Notes under the pieces: model-generated | What the model saw: the letters and a program-made list of their open reading frames with translations, nothing else | What the model was told of the DNA's origin: nothing | The model's database searches: none | NCBI RefSeq assembly: GCF_003261055.1 | Contig: NZ_CP030073.1 | Location: 6,634,001-6,698,000, forward strand | Reading direction: 5' to 3' | DNA: 64,000 nucleotides | From: Streptomyces cadmiisoli | Lineage (GTDB): Bacteria > Actinomycetota > Actinomycetes > Streptomycetales > Streptomycetaceae | Shown: in pieces, positions 7,357 through 15,095 of the stretch | Layout of the letters: each line of letters begins with the position of its first letter | Position numbering within the stretch: position 1 is the first letter of the stretch | Position numbers and translations under genes: made by a program

Positions 7357-8519
7357 CCACACCCCTGCCCGTGGTGCTCGCGGGTGCCCGGGGACACGGC
7401 CGCTGGCACGTGGAGAACATCCGCCGACTCCAGCGCCAGGGCCTCGTACGGCTGGCCGGCGTCTGCGAGACGACCCCGCTCGCCGCGGCGGAGTTCGGCG
7501 GCGAGCCCCCGGCGCAGTCCGCCGACCTCGGCGCCCTGCTCGACGCCACCGGCGCCCGCGTCGCCGTCGTCAGCACCCCGATCCACACCCACGCCGACCT
7601 CGCGGTGACGGCCGCCCGCCGAGGCGTCCACCTCCTGCTGGAGAAGCCGCCCGCGCCCTCCTGGGCCGAGTTCCACCGGATGGCGGAGGCGGTCGCCGAG
7701 GCGGGCGTCGCCTGCCAGATCGGCTTCCAGTCGCTGGGCTCGCGCGCCGTGCCCGCGATCCGCGAGCTGATCGCCGACGGGGCGATCGGGACGGTCACCG
7801 GGATCGGCGCGGCCGGGGCCTGGGCGCGCGACGAGGCCTACTACCGGCGGGCGCCCTGGGCGGGCCGGCGCAGGATGAACGGCGCCGACGTCGTCGACGG
7901 GGCGCTGACCAACCCGCTCGCGCACGCCGTCGCCACCGCCCTCGCGCTGGGCGGCGCCGACCGGGCCGAGGACGTCACCGCCGTCGAGACCGAGCTGTGG
8001 CGGGCCAACGCCATCGAGTCCGACGACACCTCCTGCGTCCGCGTCTCCACCGCCGGCGGCGTCCCGGTCACCGTCGCCGCGACACTGTGCGCCGAACGGC
8101 CGCGCGAGCCGTACGTCCTGGTGCACGGCAGCCAGGGCCGGATCACCCTCTGGTACAAGCAGGACCGGGTCCTGCTCCAGCGCGCGGACCAGGGCCCGCG
8201 GGAGTTCGGCCACGACCGCACCGACCTGCTGGAGAACCTGGTCGCGCACCTCACCACCGACGCCGAACTGCTCGTCCCGCCGCACACCACGGGCGCCTTC
8301 ATGCGCGTGGTGGAGGCGATCCGGCTGGCCCCCGACCCCGCTCGGCTGCCCGGCTCCGCCTGGCGGCTGCTCCCCGACGAGAACCGCCGGGTGGTGCCCG
8401 GGGTCGACGAACTCGTCGCGGAGGCGGCCGACACCCTCGCCCTCTACTCGGAGCTGAATGCCCCCTGGGCCCAGCCGAGCACGCCACGCGACCACCACCG
8501 AGGGGTGAGCACCCGATGA
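7353..8519 (+). CDS. Gfo/Idh/MocA family NAD(P)-dependent oxidoreductase
   Basis: The 388-residue protein opens with a Rossmann nucleotide-binding segment (VVLAGARGHGRWH). The family signature EKP is at 97-99, with the catalytic lysine at 98. The C-terminal half is the usual beta-sheet substrate domain. Members oxidise or reduce sugars, inositols and sugar acids. The start at 7353 follows a strong GGGAGG box and overlaps the stop of the repeat ORF. The stop overlaps the next start (ATGA at 8516). Between sugar permeases and a GH43 enzyme it may be a sugar dehydrogenase feeding the sugar-acid pathway; the substrate is unknown. Confidence 0.85.
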   Translation: MTTPLPVVLAGARGHGRWHVENIRRLQRQGLVRLAGVCETTPLAAAEFGGEPPAQSADLGALLDATGARVAVVSTPIHTHADLAVTAARRGVHLLLEKPPAPSWAEFHRMAEAVAEAGVACQIGFQSLGSRAVPAIRELIADGAIGTVTGIGAAGAWARDEAYYRRAPWAGRRRMNGADVVDGALTNPLAHAVATALALGGADRAEDVTAVETELWRANAIESDDTSCVRVSTAGGVPVTVAATLCAERPREPYVLVHGSQGRITLWYKQDRVLLQRADQGPREFGHDRTDLLENLVAHLTTDAELLVPPHTTGAFMRVVEAIRLAPDPARLPGSAWRLLPDENRRVVPGVDELVAEAADTLALYSELNAPWAQPSTPRDHHRGVSTR

Positions 8520-9397
8520 CGCACCACGACACCGCGGTCCTGCGCGTCGCGGGCCGGCCCGTCGCCCGGTACACCGCCCGGCCCGCGATCCCGGCGCGGC
8601 TCGCCCCGCGCCCCTACCTGCACCCGGTCACCACCCTGGCCGGTACGGCGGTCACCGAGCTGAGCCCCGACGACCACACGCACCACCTCGGCGTCGGTGT
8701 CGCCGTACCCGACGTCGAGGGGCACAACTTCTGGGGCGGACGCACCTACGTCCGCGACCGCGGCCCGACCGAGCTCGACAACCACGGCGCCCAGCGGCAC
8801 GTCGCCTTCGTTCGGTGCGACCCCGGCGGATTCGTCGAGGAGCTGCGCTGGGTGGCCGCGGGAGCCGAGCTGCTGCGCGAGCGCCGGACGGTCACGGCAC
8901 GCGAACTCACCGACACCGCCTGGGCGCTGGACTTCGCCTTCGCCCTGACGAACACCACCTCCGGCCCGCTGTCGATCGGCAGCCCCGCCACCAACGGGCG
9001 CCCGGGAGCGGCCTACGGCGGCTTCTTCTGGCGGGCCCGCAGACAACAGGAGGCACCTTCCGTGTTCACCGCCGCCGGCGAGGGAGAGACAGAGGTCCAC
9101 GGCACCCGCGCAGACTGGCTCGCCATGACCGCGCCGGACACCCCCCGTCCGGGCGGTGCCGACGGCGCGGGCGGCTGGACGCTGGTCCTCGCCGGGGCCA
9201 CCGACGCCACCCGCCGCGACCCCTGGTTCGTCCGCACCGCCGGCTACCCCGGCGTCGGTTCCAGCCTCGCGTCCGACGCGCGGCTGCCGATCCCGCCCGG
9301 CGGCAGCGTCGTGCGCCGGATCGTCACCGTCGTCGCCGACGGCACGCTCGGCCGGGACGAGGCCGCCGCCCTGGCCCGCAAGGCGGTGACCGTATGA
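8516..9397 (+). CDS. PmoA-like family protein (DUF6807-type)
   Basis: The 293-residue protein resembles the family annotated as methane oxygenase PmoA or DUF6807. Typical stretches are HPVTTLAGTAVTEL, DHTHHLGVGVAV, NFWGGRTY and the terminal PPGGSVVRR. Despite the name, these soluble proteins have nothing to do with methane oxidation. They recur beside Gfo/Idh/MocA oxidoreductases in carbohydrate clusters, and their reaction is not known to me. Histidine-rich motifs near residues 56-60 could bind a metal or sugar. It overlaps both neighbours by four bases, so it belongs to the same operon as the oxidoreductase and GH43 genes. Confidence 0.7.
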   Translation: MTHHDTAVLRVAGRPVARYTARPAIPARLAPRPYLHPVTTLAGTAVTELSPDDHTHHLGVGVAVPDVEGHNFWGGRTYVRDRGPTELDNHGAQRHVAFVRCDPGGFVEELRWVAAGAELLRERRTVTARELTDTAWALDFAFALTNTTSGPLSIGSPATNGRPGAAYGGFFWRARRQQEAPSVFTAAGEGETEVHGTRADWLAMTAPDTPRPGGADGAGGWTLVLAGATDATRRDPWFVRTAGYPGVGSSLASDARLPIPPGGSVVRRIVTVVADGTLGRDEAAALARKAVTV

Positions 9398-10920
9398 GCG
9401 TCCGGCCGACCGACCGCACCTACCGCAACCCGGTCCTCGACGCCGACTGGTCCGACCCGGACGTCGTCCGCGTCGGCGACGACTTCTACCTCACGGCGTC
9501 CAGCTTCGGCCGCGTCCCGGGCCTGCCCCTGCTGCACTCGCGCGACCTGGTCAACTGGACGCTGATCGGCCACGCCCTGGACCGGCTGGAACCGGCGGAC
9601 GCGTTCGCCGCGCCCCGTCACGACTGCGGGGTCTGGGCGCCCTCCCTGCGCCGCCACGACGACCGCTTCTGGATCTTCTGGGGCGACCCCGACCAGGGGA
9701 TCTTCCAGATCAACGCCCCGCGGATCCGCGGCCCCTGGACCGCGCCGCACCTGCTGAAACCGGGCAGGGGCCTGATCGACCCCTGCCCGCTGTGGGACGA
9801 CGAGACCGGCGAGGCCTACCTCGTGCACGCCTGGGCGAAGTCCCGCTCCGGCATCAAGAACCGCCTCACCGGCCACCGGATGCGCCCCGACGGCACCGGA
9901 CTGCTCGACGAGGGCAAGGTGATCGTGGACGCCGACCGGATCCCCGGCTGGTTCACCCTCGAAGGCCCCAAGCTCTACCGCCACGACGGCTGGTTCTGGA
10001 TCCTGGCGCCCGCCGGCGGTGTGGAGACGGGCTGGCAGGGCGCGCTGCGCGCCCGCGACTTCTTCGGGCCGTACGAGGAGAAGGTGGTCCTCGCGCAGCA
10101 GGACACCGACGTCAACGGCCCGCACCAGGGCGGCTGGGTGCGCACCCCGTCCGGCGAGGACTGGTTCGTGCACTTCCAGCAGCGCGGCGCCTACGGCCGG
10201 GTGGTGCACCTCCAGCCGATGCGCTGGGGCGCGGACGGCTGGCCGGTGATCGGCCGCGACGGCGCCCCGGTGGCCGTGCACGAGCGGCCGGACCTGCCCC
10301 CGCAGCCGCCCGCCGCGCCCGCCACCGACGACGACTTCCCCGGCGGGCGGTACGGCCGCCAGTGGCAATGGACGGCCGACCCGCGGGACGGCTGGGCCAC
10401 CCGGCACTCCGCCGACGGGCTGCGGCTGACCTGTGTACGCTCGGCCGACCCGCACGATCTGCGCGCTGCCCCGAACGTCCTCACCCAGCGGCTGCCCGGC
10501 AAGCCGGCGGTTGTCGAGGTGGAGCTGCGGCTCGACACGGAGCAGCCGGGAGCACGGGCCGGACTCGCGGTGCTGGGCGACGCGTTCACCTGGATCGGAC
10601 TGGAGCGGGGGGCCGACGGGACGGTCCGCCTCGTGCACCGGTTCGCCGAGGGCGGGCAGCCGGGCGGACACCGGGACGCCGCCCCTTCGCATCCCGCGCC
10701 CGAGGGGCGGGCACTGCTGCGGATCGAGATCGGTCCCGGCGCGCGCTGCCGCTTCCACCACGACGTCGGTGACGGCCTCCGTCCTTCCGGGCAGGTCTTC
10801 GCCGCCACCCCCTGGCGCTGGGTCGGCGCCCTGCTGGGCCTGTTCGCCCTCGCCCCCGAGGAGGGGCACGGGCCGGCCGGCGCCGCCACGTTCACACACT
10901 TCCGCATCACCGACATGTGA
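9394..10920 (+). CDS. Glycoside hydrolase family 43 enzyme (xylosidase/arabinofuranosidase type)
   Basis: The 508-residue protein has an N-terminal five-bladed beta-propeller. Its likely catalytic triad is D21 (DWSDPDVV, general base), D129 (LIDPCPLWDD, pKa modulator) and E190 (FTLEGPKLY, general acid). A C-terminal concanavalin-like domain (from about 320) is typical of GH43 beta-xylosidases. No signal peptide is visible, so it should act in the cytoplasm on oligosaccharides brought in by the adjacent ABC system. The ATG overlaps the preceding stop. It closes the operon running from 5304. Released xylose or arabinose would enter the sugar-acid route encoded nearby. Confidence 0.88.
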   Translation: MSVRPTDRTYRNPVLDADWSDPDVVRVGDDFYLTASSFGRVPGLPLLHSRDLVNWTLIGHALDRLEPADAFAAPRHDCGVWAPSLRRHDDRFWIFWGDPDQGIFQINAPRIRGPWTAPHLLKPGRGLIDPCPLWDDETGEAYLVHAWAKSRSGIKNRLTGHRMRPDGTGLLDEGKVIVDADRIPGWFTLEGPKLYRHDGWFWILAPAGGVETGWQGALRARDFFGPYEEKVVLAQQDTDVNGPHQGGWVRTPSGEDWFVHFQQRGAYGRVVHLQPMRWGADGWPVIGRDGAPVAVHERPDLPPQPPAAPATDDDFPGGRYGRQWQWTADPRDGWATRHSADGLRLTCVRSADPHDLRAAPNVLTQRLPGKPAVVEVELRLDTEQPGARAGLAVLGDAFTWIGLERGADGTVRLVHRFAEGGQPGGHRDAAPSHPAPEGRALLRIEIGPGARCRFHHDVGDGLRPSGQVFAATPWRWVGALLGLFALAPEEGHGPAGAATFTHFRITDM

Positions 10921-10961
10921 GGTCCCGTCCGCCTGCGGGGGCGCGACGACGCACCCCCTAT

Positions 10962-10973
10962 GCAAGCGCTTGC
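10962..10973. promoter_or_regulatory. LacI-type operator upstream of the sugar-binding protein gene
   Basis: GCAAGCGCTTGC is a perfect 12-bp palindrome 71 bases before the start of the binding-protein gene. It shares GCAAGCGCTT with the site at 5258, so one repressor probably controls both transcription units. The spacing to the gene allows it to overlap a promoter, although no clear -35/-10 pair stands out. Confidence 0.7.
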
Positions 10974-11044
10974 CGGGCGCCGTGACCGCCATCGAACCCC
11001 ACGAGTGCACATCTCCGTTGGATCCAGAAGAAGAGAGCCGACCA

Positions 11045-12406
11045 ATGATAATCAGCAATCGCAGAAGCAGCACAGGCAGGCGTCGTGCGGCGGCCGCCGT
11101 CGCCCTGACCGCCGTCCTCGCGCTGACCGCCACCGCCTGCGGTGACGACGGCAGCGGGGCGGGCGGCGACAGCGGCGCCGAGGGCAGCGGCAAGGGCAGC
11201 ATCGTCTTCTGGGACAACAACGGCGGTGTCCGCACCGACATCTGGAAGGAGATCATCGCCGAGTTCGAGAAGGCCAACCCGGACATCGACGTCGAGTACG
11301 TCGGGATCGCCGCCACCGAGTACCAGTCCAAGGTCGACACCGCCATCCAGGGCGGCGGCCTGCCGGACGTCGGCGGTGTCGGCGCCGCCATGCTCGCCGG
11401 CTTCGCCGCGCAGGACGCGCTGGAACCGCTGGACGAGCGCCTCGACGGATCCTCGCTGAACGGCAAGCTCAACAAGGACATGGTCGAGTCGCTGAAGGCC
11501 GCCGGCGGCGGCGACGGCACCCTGTACTCCATCCCGACCTCCGCCAACAACGGCGTCCTCTACTACCGCACCGACCTGTTCGAGGCGGCGGGCCTCGATG
11601 CGCCGACCACGTGGGACGCCTTCTACGAGGCGGCCGAGGAACTCACCGACTCCGGCAGCAACAAGTTCGGCTACACCATCCGCGGCGGCGCGGGGTCGAT
11701 AGCCCAGGCCCTGGACGCCATGTACGGGCAGTCCGGGATCACGTCCTTCTGGGACGAGGGCAAAGAGCGGACGACGGTCAACGACCCCGAGAACGTGGCG
11801 GCGCTGGAGAAGTACGCCGCGCTCTACAAGAAGGTCACCCCGGCCGCCGACCTCAACAACGACTTCACCAAGATGGTCGCGCAGTGGGACTCCGGCACGA
11901 TCGGCATGCTGAACCACAACCTGGGCTCCTACCAGGACCATGTGAAGGCGTTCGGCGCCGACAGGTTCCGGGGCATTCCGCAGCCGATCGGGCCCGGCGG
12001 CAAGCGGGTGCAGGTGTCCAACCCGGTCGACGGCCTCGGGGTGTTCAAGAGCTCCAAGAACAAGGAGGCCGCGTGGAAGTTCATCGAGTTCGTGACCGCT
12101 CCCGGGCCGAACTCGAAGTTCAACGAGTCGGCGGGGCAGGTGCCGGCGCACACCGACGCGGCGAAGGACGAGTGGATCACGAAGGCGGAGCCGACCAAGC
12201 TCGCCGCGGACGCGCTGAGCGACGGTTCCACCACCATCGTGCAACTGCCGTACTACCTGCCGGACTGGAACACGATCTCCAAGGCCGACAACGAGCCCAA
12301 CTTCCAGAAGGTGCTGCTCGGTGACATGAGCGCCGAGGAGTTCCTGGACACGCTGGCCGGCGAGCTCAACGAGGCGCAGGCCGAGTGGAAGCAGCAGAAC
12401 GGCTGA
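11045..12406 (+). CDS. Extracellular sugar-binding lipoprotein of the CUT1 ABC transporter
   Basis: The 453-residue protein has a lipoprotein signal: basic N-terminus (SSTGRRRAA), hydrophobic core, and lipobox ending at C32 (TATACGD). A mature solute-binding family 1 fold follows (IVFWDNNGG, FEKANPDIDVEYV, GTLYSIPTSANNGVLYY). It would capture the sugar outside the membrane and deliver it to the permeases at 5304-7135. It is transcribed on its own, after the GH43 gene, from a region with a LacI-type operator, and a strong terminator follows. The separate expression would allow a large excess over the permeases. Confidence 0.92.
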   Translation: MIISNRRSSTGRRRAAAAVALTAVLALTATACGDDGSGAGGDSGAEGSGKGSIVFWDNNGGVRTDIWKEIIAEFEKANPDIDVEYVGIAATEYQSKVDTAIQGGGLPDVGGVGAAMLAGFAAQDALEPLDERLDGSSLNGKLNKDMVESLKAAGGGDGTLYSIPTSANNGVLYYRTDLFEAAGLDAPTTWDAFYEAAEELTDSGSNKFGYTIRGGAGSIAQALDAMYGQSGITSFWDEGKERTTVNDPENVAALEKYAALYKKVTPAADLNNDFTKMVAQWDSGTIGMLNHNLGSYQDHVKAFGADRFRGIPQPIGPGGKRVQVSNPVDGLGVFKSSKNKEAAWKFIEFVTAPGPNSKFNESAGQVPAHTDAAKDEWITKAEPTKLAADALSDGSTTIVQLPYYLPDWNTISKADNEPNFQKVLLGDMSAEEFLDTLAGELNEAQAEWKQQNG

Positions 12407-12436
12407 GTCGCCGCGAGCCCCGCCGGCTCCCGGCGC

Positions 12437-12474
12437 GGGACGGTCCGTCGTACCACGGGGCGACGGACCGTCCC
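12437..12474 (+). terminator. Rho-independent-like terminator after the sugar-binding protein gene
   Basis: A perfect 14-bp stem (GGGACGGTCCGTCG at 12437-12450 pairing with 12461-12474) with a 10-base loop begins 30 bases after the stop codon. A short pyrimidine run follows (CGTCTTTCC). Confidence 0.85.
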
Positions 12475-12622
12475 CGTCTTTCCGGGCTTTCCCGTTTCTT
12501 GGCCACCCCGCGCGACCCGGACTCCGTAACACGGTGAAAACCTGAAACAGGATCAACAGGGGAACAATCCAGCCAGCACCGCACCCGCACACCGATCCCT
12601 CAGGCACCGAGGAGCATCCGCC

Positions 12623-14080
12623 ATGACCGACACGCAGAAGGCGACCGATCGGCCAAGTGCCCCGCCACCGGGGACGAACACCGTCGACCGCGCCTTCAGG
12701 ATCTCCGAACGGGGCTCCACCTTCGGCCGGGAGATACGCGGCGGCCTCGCCACGTTCTTCACGATGGCCTACATCCTCGTCCTGAATCCCATCATCCTGG
12801 GCAGCGCCGAGGACAAGTTCGGCCGGCAGCTCGATCCCGTCCAACTCACCACCGCCACCGCCCTGGTGGCCGCCGTGATGACCGTCATCATGGGCACGGT
12901 CGGCAATCTGCCGCTGGCCCTGGCCGCCGGACTCGGCCTCAACGCCGTCGTCGCCTTCCAGATCGCCCCGCTGATGAGCTGGGACGACGCCATGGGCCTG
13001 ATCGTCCTCGAAGGCCTGCTGATCTGCGTGCTGGTGGTGACCGGACTGCGCGAGGCCGTCATGCACGCCATCCCGCAGCCCCTCAAGCAGGCCATCAGCG
13101 TCGGCATCGGCCTGTTCATCGCCTTCATCGGCTTCGTCGACGCGGGCTTCGTCAGCCGCATCCCGGACGCCGCGAACACCACGGTGCCGGTCCAGCTCGG
13201 CGGCTCCGGCGCACTCACCGGCTGGCCGGTTCTGGTGTTCTGCCTCGGAGTGCTGCTCACCGTCGGACTGCTCGCCCGCAAGGTCAAGGGCGCGATCCTG
13301 ATCAGCATCGTCACCATGACCGTCGTCGCGATCGTCATCGACTCGATCGCCGAGGTCGAGACCTGGGGCCTGACCACACCCGCGTGGCCCGACGAGGTGG
13401 TCGGCAGCCCCGACTTCGCGCTGCTCGGCGACTTCAGCCTGTTCGGGGCGTTCGGGGCGCCCGGCGTCGGCGTCATCACCGTCGTCCTGCTGGTGTTCAC
13501 CCTGATCCTGTCCGACTTCTTCGACACCATGGGCACCGTGGTCGGCATCAGCACCGAGGCCGGGCTGCTGGACGAGGACGGCAAGGTCCCGAACCTCGGC
13601 CGCGTGCTGCTGGTGGACGGCGCCGCGGCCGTCGCGGGTGGCGCCGCCTCGTCGTCCTCGGCGACCTCCTACATCGAGTCGGCGGCCGGCGTCGGAGAGG
13701 GCGCGCGCACCGGCTTCGCCAACCTGGTGACCGGCGGCCTGTTCGCCCTCGCGCTGTTCTTCACCCCGCTGCTCACCATCGTGCCGCTCCAGGCGGCCGC
13801 CCCGGCACTGGTCGCCGTCGGCTTCCTGATGATGACTCAGGTCAAGCAGATCGACTGGGACAAGTACGAGATCGCCGTTCCGGCCTTCCTGACCATCGCC
13901 GTGATGCCGTTCACCTACTCCATCACCAACGGCATCGGCGCCGGCTTCGTCGCCTACGTCGTGATCAAGACGGTGCTGGGCAGGGCCAAGGAGGTGCACT
14001 GGCTGCTGTGGGGGACCTCGGCGCTGTTCCTGGTGTACTTCGCGATCGACCCGATCGAGCAGATCCTCGGCGTCAAGTGA
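12623..14080 (+). CDS. NCS2 family purine permease (AzgA/guanine-hypoxanthine type)
   Basis: The 485-residue protein has 12-14 hydrophobic segments and hallmarks of the AzgA branch of NCS2. These are the N-terminal GGLATFFTMAYILVLNP, the motif NLPLALAAGLGLNAVVAF, a central TLILSDFFDTMGT and SSSSATSYIESAAGVGEGARTG. It should import adenine, guanine or hypoxanthine with protons. It follows the terminator of the sugar operon and has its own upstream region (12475-12622), with GGAG just before the ATG. I see no purine riboswitch there. It converges on the IclR gene. Confidence 0.9.
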   Translation: MTDTQKATDRPSAPPPGTNTVDRAFRISERGSTFGREIRGGLATFFTMAYILVLNPIILGSAEDKFGRQLDPVQLTTATALVAAVMTVIMGTVGNLPLALAAGLGLNAVVAFQIAPLMSWDDAMGLIVLEGLLICVLVVTGLREAVMHAIPQPLKQAISVGIGLFIAFIGFVDAGFVSRIPDAANTTVPVQLGGSGALTGWPVLVFCLGVLLTVGLLARKVKGAILISIVTMTVVAIVIDSIAEVETWGLTTPAWPDEVVGSPDFALLGDFSLFGAFGAPGVGVITVVLLVFTLILSDFFDTMGTVVGISTEAGLLDEDGKVPNLGRVLLVDGAAAVAGGAASSSSATSYIESAAGVGEGARTGFANLVTGGLFALALFFTPLLTIVPLQAAAPALVAVGFLMMTQVKQIDWDKYEIAVPAFLTIAVMPFTYSITNGIGAGFVAYVVIKTVLGRAKEVHWLLWGTSALFLVYFAIDPIEQILGVK

Positions 14081-14086
14081 GGCCGG

Positions 14087-14108
14087 GGGCGGCCCCGGCG
14101 GGCCGCCC
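14087..14108. terminator. Bidirectional terminator between the NCS2 and IclR genes
   Basis: GGGCGGCCC (14087-14095), a CGGC loop, and GGGCCGCCC (14100-14108) form a perfect 9-bp hairpin in the gap between the convergent genes. Confidence 0.75.
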
Positions 14109-14169
14109 TCTCCCTCTTGTGGGGTCTCTACCGCAACGACGTCTCCATCACGGCCTCGGTCACCGGGGC

Positions 14170-14943
14170 TCACAGCCTCCGGGTGGCGAGGGTCAGCCGG
14201 TCGCGGGCGTCGAACAGGGCGTCCTTGACCATCTGCTCGTGCGCCGGGGTGAGCCGGGCCACCGGGATCGAGCAGCTGATCGCGTCCCGGGCCGGGGTGC
14301 GGTAGGGGATCGCCACGCCGAAGCAGCGCAGGCCCAGCGTGTTCTCCTCGCGGTCGACGGCGTACCCCTGCTCGCGCACCTGGTGCAGCTCCTCGATCAA
14401 CCGCTCCCGGTCGGTGATCGTGTGCTCGGTCAGCGCGGGCAGGGTCTCGGGCAGCATCTTGCGCACCTGCTCGTCGGAGCAGGTGCTCAGCAGCGCCTTG
14501 CCCAGGGAGGTGGAGTGGGCGGGCAGCCGGCGGCCGACGCGGGTGAAGGGGCGCAGGTAGTGCTGCGACTGCCGGGTGGCCAGGTACACGACGTTCGTGC
14601 CGTCGAGCCGGGCGAGGTGGATCGTCTCCGTCGTGTCGTCCGACAGCCGGTCCAGGGTGGGCCGGGCCGCCGCGACCACCTCGTCGCCGTCGATGTACGA
14701 CGTGCCCACCAGCAGCGCCCGTACGCCGATGCCGTACCGCGTGCCCGTCGCGTCCGTCTCCACCCAGCCGAGCTCGACCAGGGTGCGCAGCAGCATGTAG
14801 AGGCTCGACTTGGGGTAGCCGACGGCCTCCTGCACGGCGGCCAGGGAGTGCATGCCGGGGCGTCCGGCGAAGTACTCGAGCAACTCAACGGTCCGCACCG
14901 CGGACTTGACCTGCGCACCGCCGCCTGTCTCGCCTGCCGACAT
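14170..14943 (-). CDS. IclR-family transcriptional regulator
   Basis: The 257-residue protein (from the ATG at 14943, preceded by AAGGGG) has an N-terminal winged helix (about 10-75: SLAAVQEAVGYPKSSLYMLLRTL). A GAF-like effector domain follows (ETIHLARLDGTNVVYL, LPAHSTSLGKALLS, GLRCFGVAIP). The frame is open 165 bases further upstream, but that part overlaps the divergent promoter and lacks a ribosome-binding site. It is divergent from the semialdehyde dehydrogenase gene, whose expression it probably controls together with its own. IclR proteins of this type often respond to small keto or hydroxy acids. Confidence 0.9.
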   Translation of the reverse strand: MSAGETGGGAQVKSAVRTVELLEYFAGRPGMHSLAAVQEAVGYPKSSLYMLLRTLVELGWVETDATGTRYGIGVRALLVGTSYIDGDEVVAAARPTLDRLSDDTTETIHLARLDGTNVVYLATRQSQHYLRPFTRVGRRLPAHSTSLGKALLSTCSDEQVRKMLPETLPALTEHTITDRERLIEELHQVREQGYAVDREENTLGLRCFGVAIPYRTPARDAISCSIPVARLTPAHEQMVKDALFDARDRLTLATRRL

Positions 14944-14975
14944 CGCCCTTGACCCCTTCGTTCGACGAGAAGCTG

Positions 14976-15031
14976 GAGATATAGTCTCGACATCACATTC
15001 ACCATCAGAGACAGCGTTCAGTATATCGAAC
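14976..15031. promoter_or_regulatory. Divergent operator/promoter region between the IclR and dehydrogenase genes
   Basis: Two inverted repeats lie here. GAGA-N5-TCTC is at 14976-14988 and GTTC-N8-GAAC at 15016-15031 (GTTCAGTATATCGAAC). CGAGAC at 15031-15036 is also the reverse complement of GTCTCG at 14984-14989. The AT-rich cores (TATAG, TATAT) suggest overlap with promoters. An IclR dimer or tetramer site is the natural reading. Confidence 0.45.
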
Positions 15032-15095
15032 GAGACTGGTGGCTGACCCGGTGAACGACGTAAGTACTGCGGCAAGACATGTGGAGGGACCCGCG

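Noticed and set aside
12475..12622. A purine riboswitch before the NCS2 permease gene
   Set aside because: The conserved purine-riboswitch loops and helices are not visible in this 148-base leader.
10958..14173. A 1071-codon open frame on the minus strand
   Set aside because: It is antisense to the sugar-binding protein and NCS2 genes and full of Gly/Arg/Asp/Val runs typical of shadow frames in high-GC DNA. The plus-strand products have clear family motifs.
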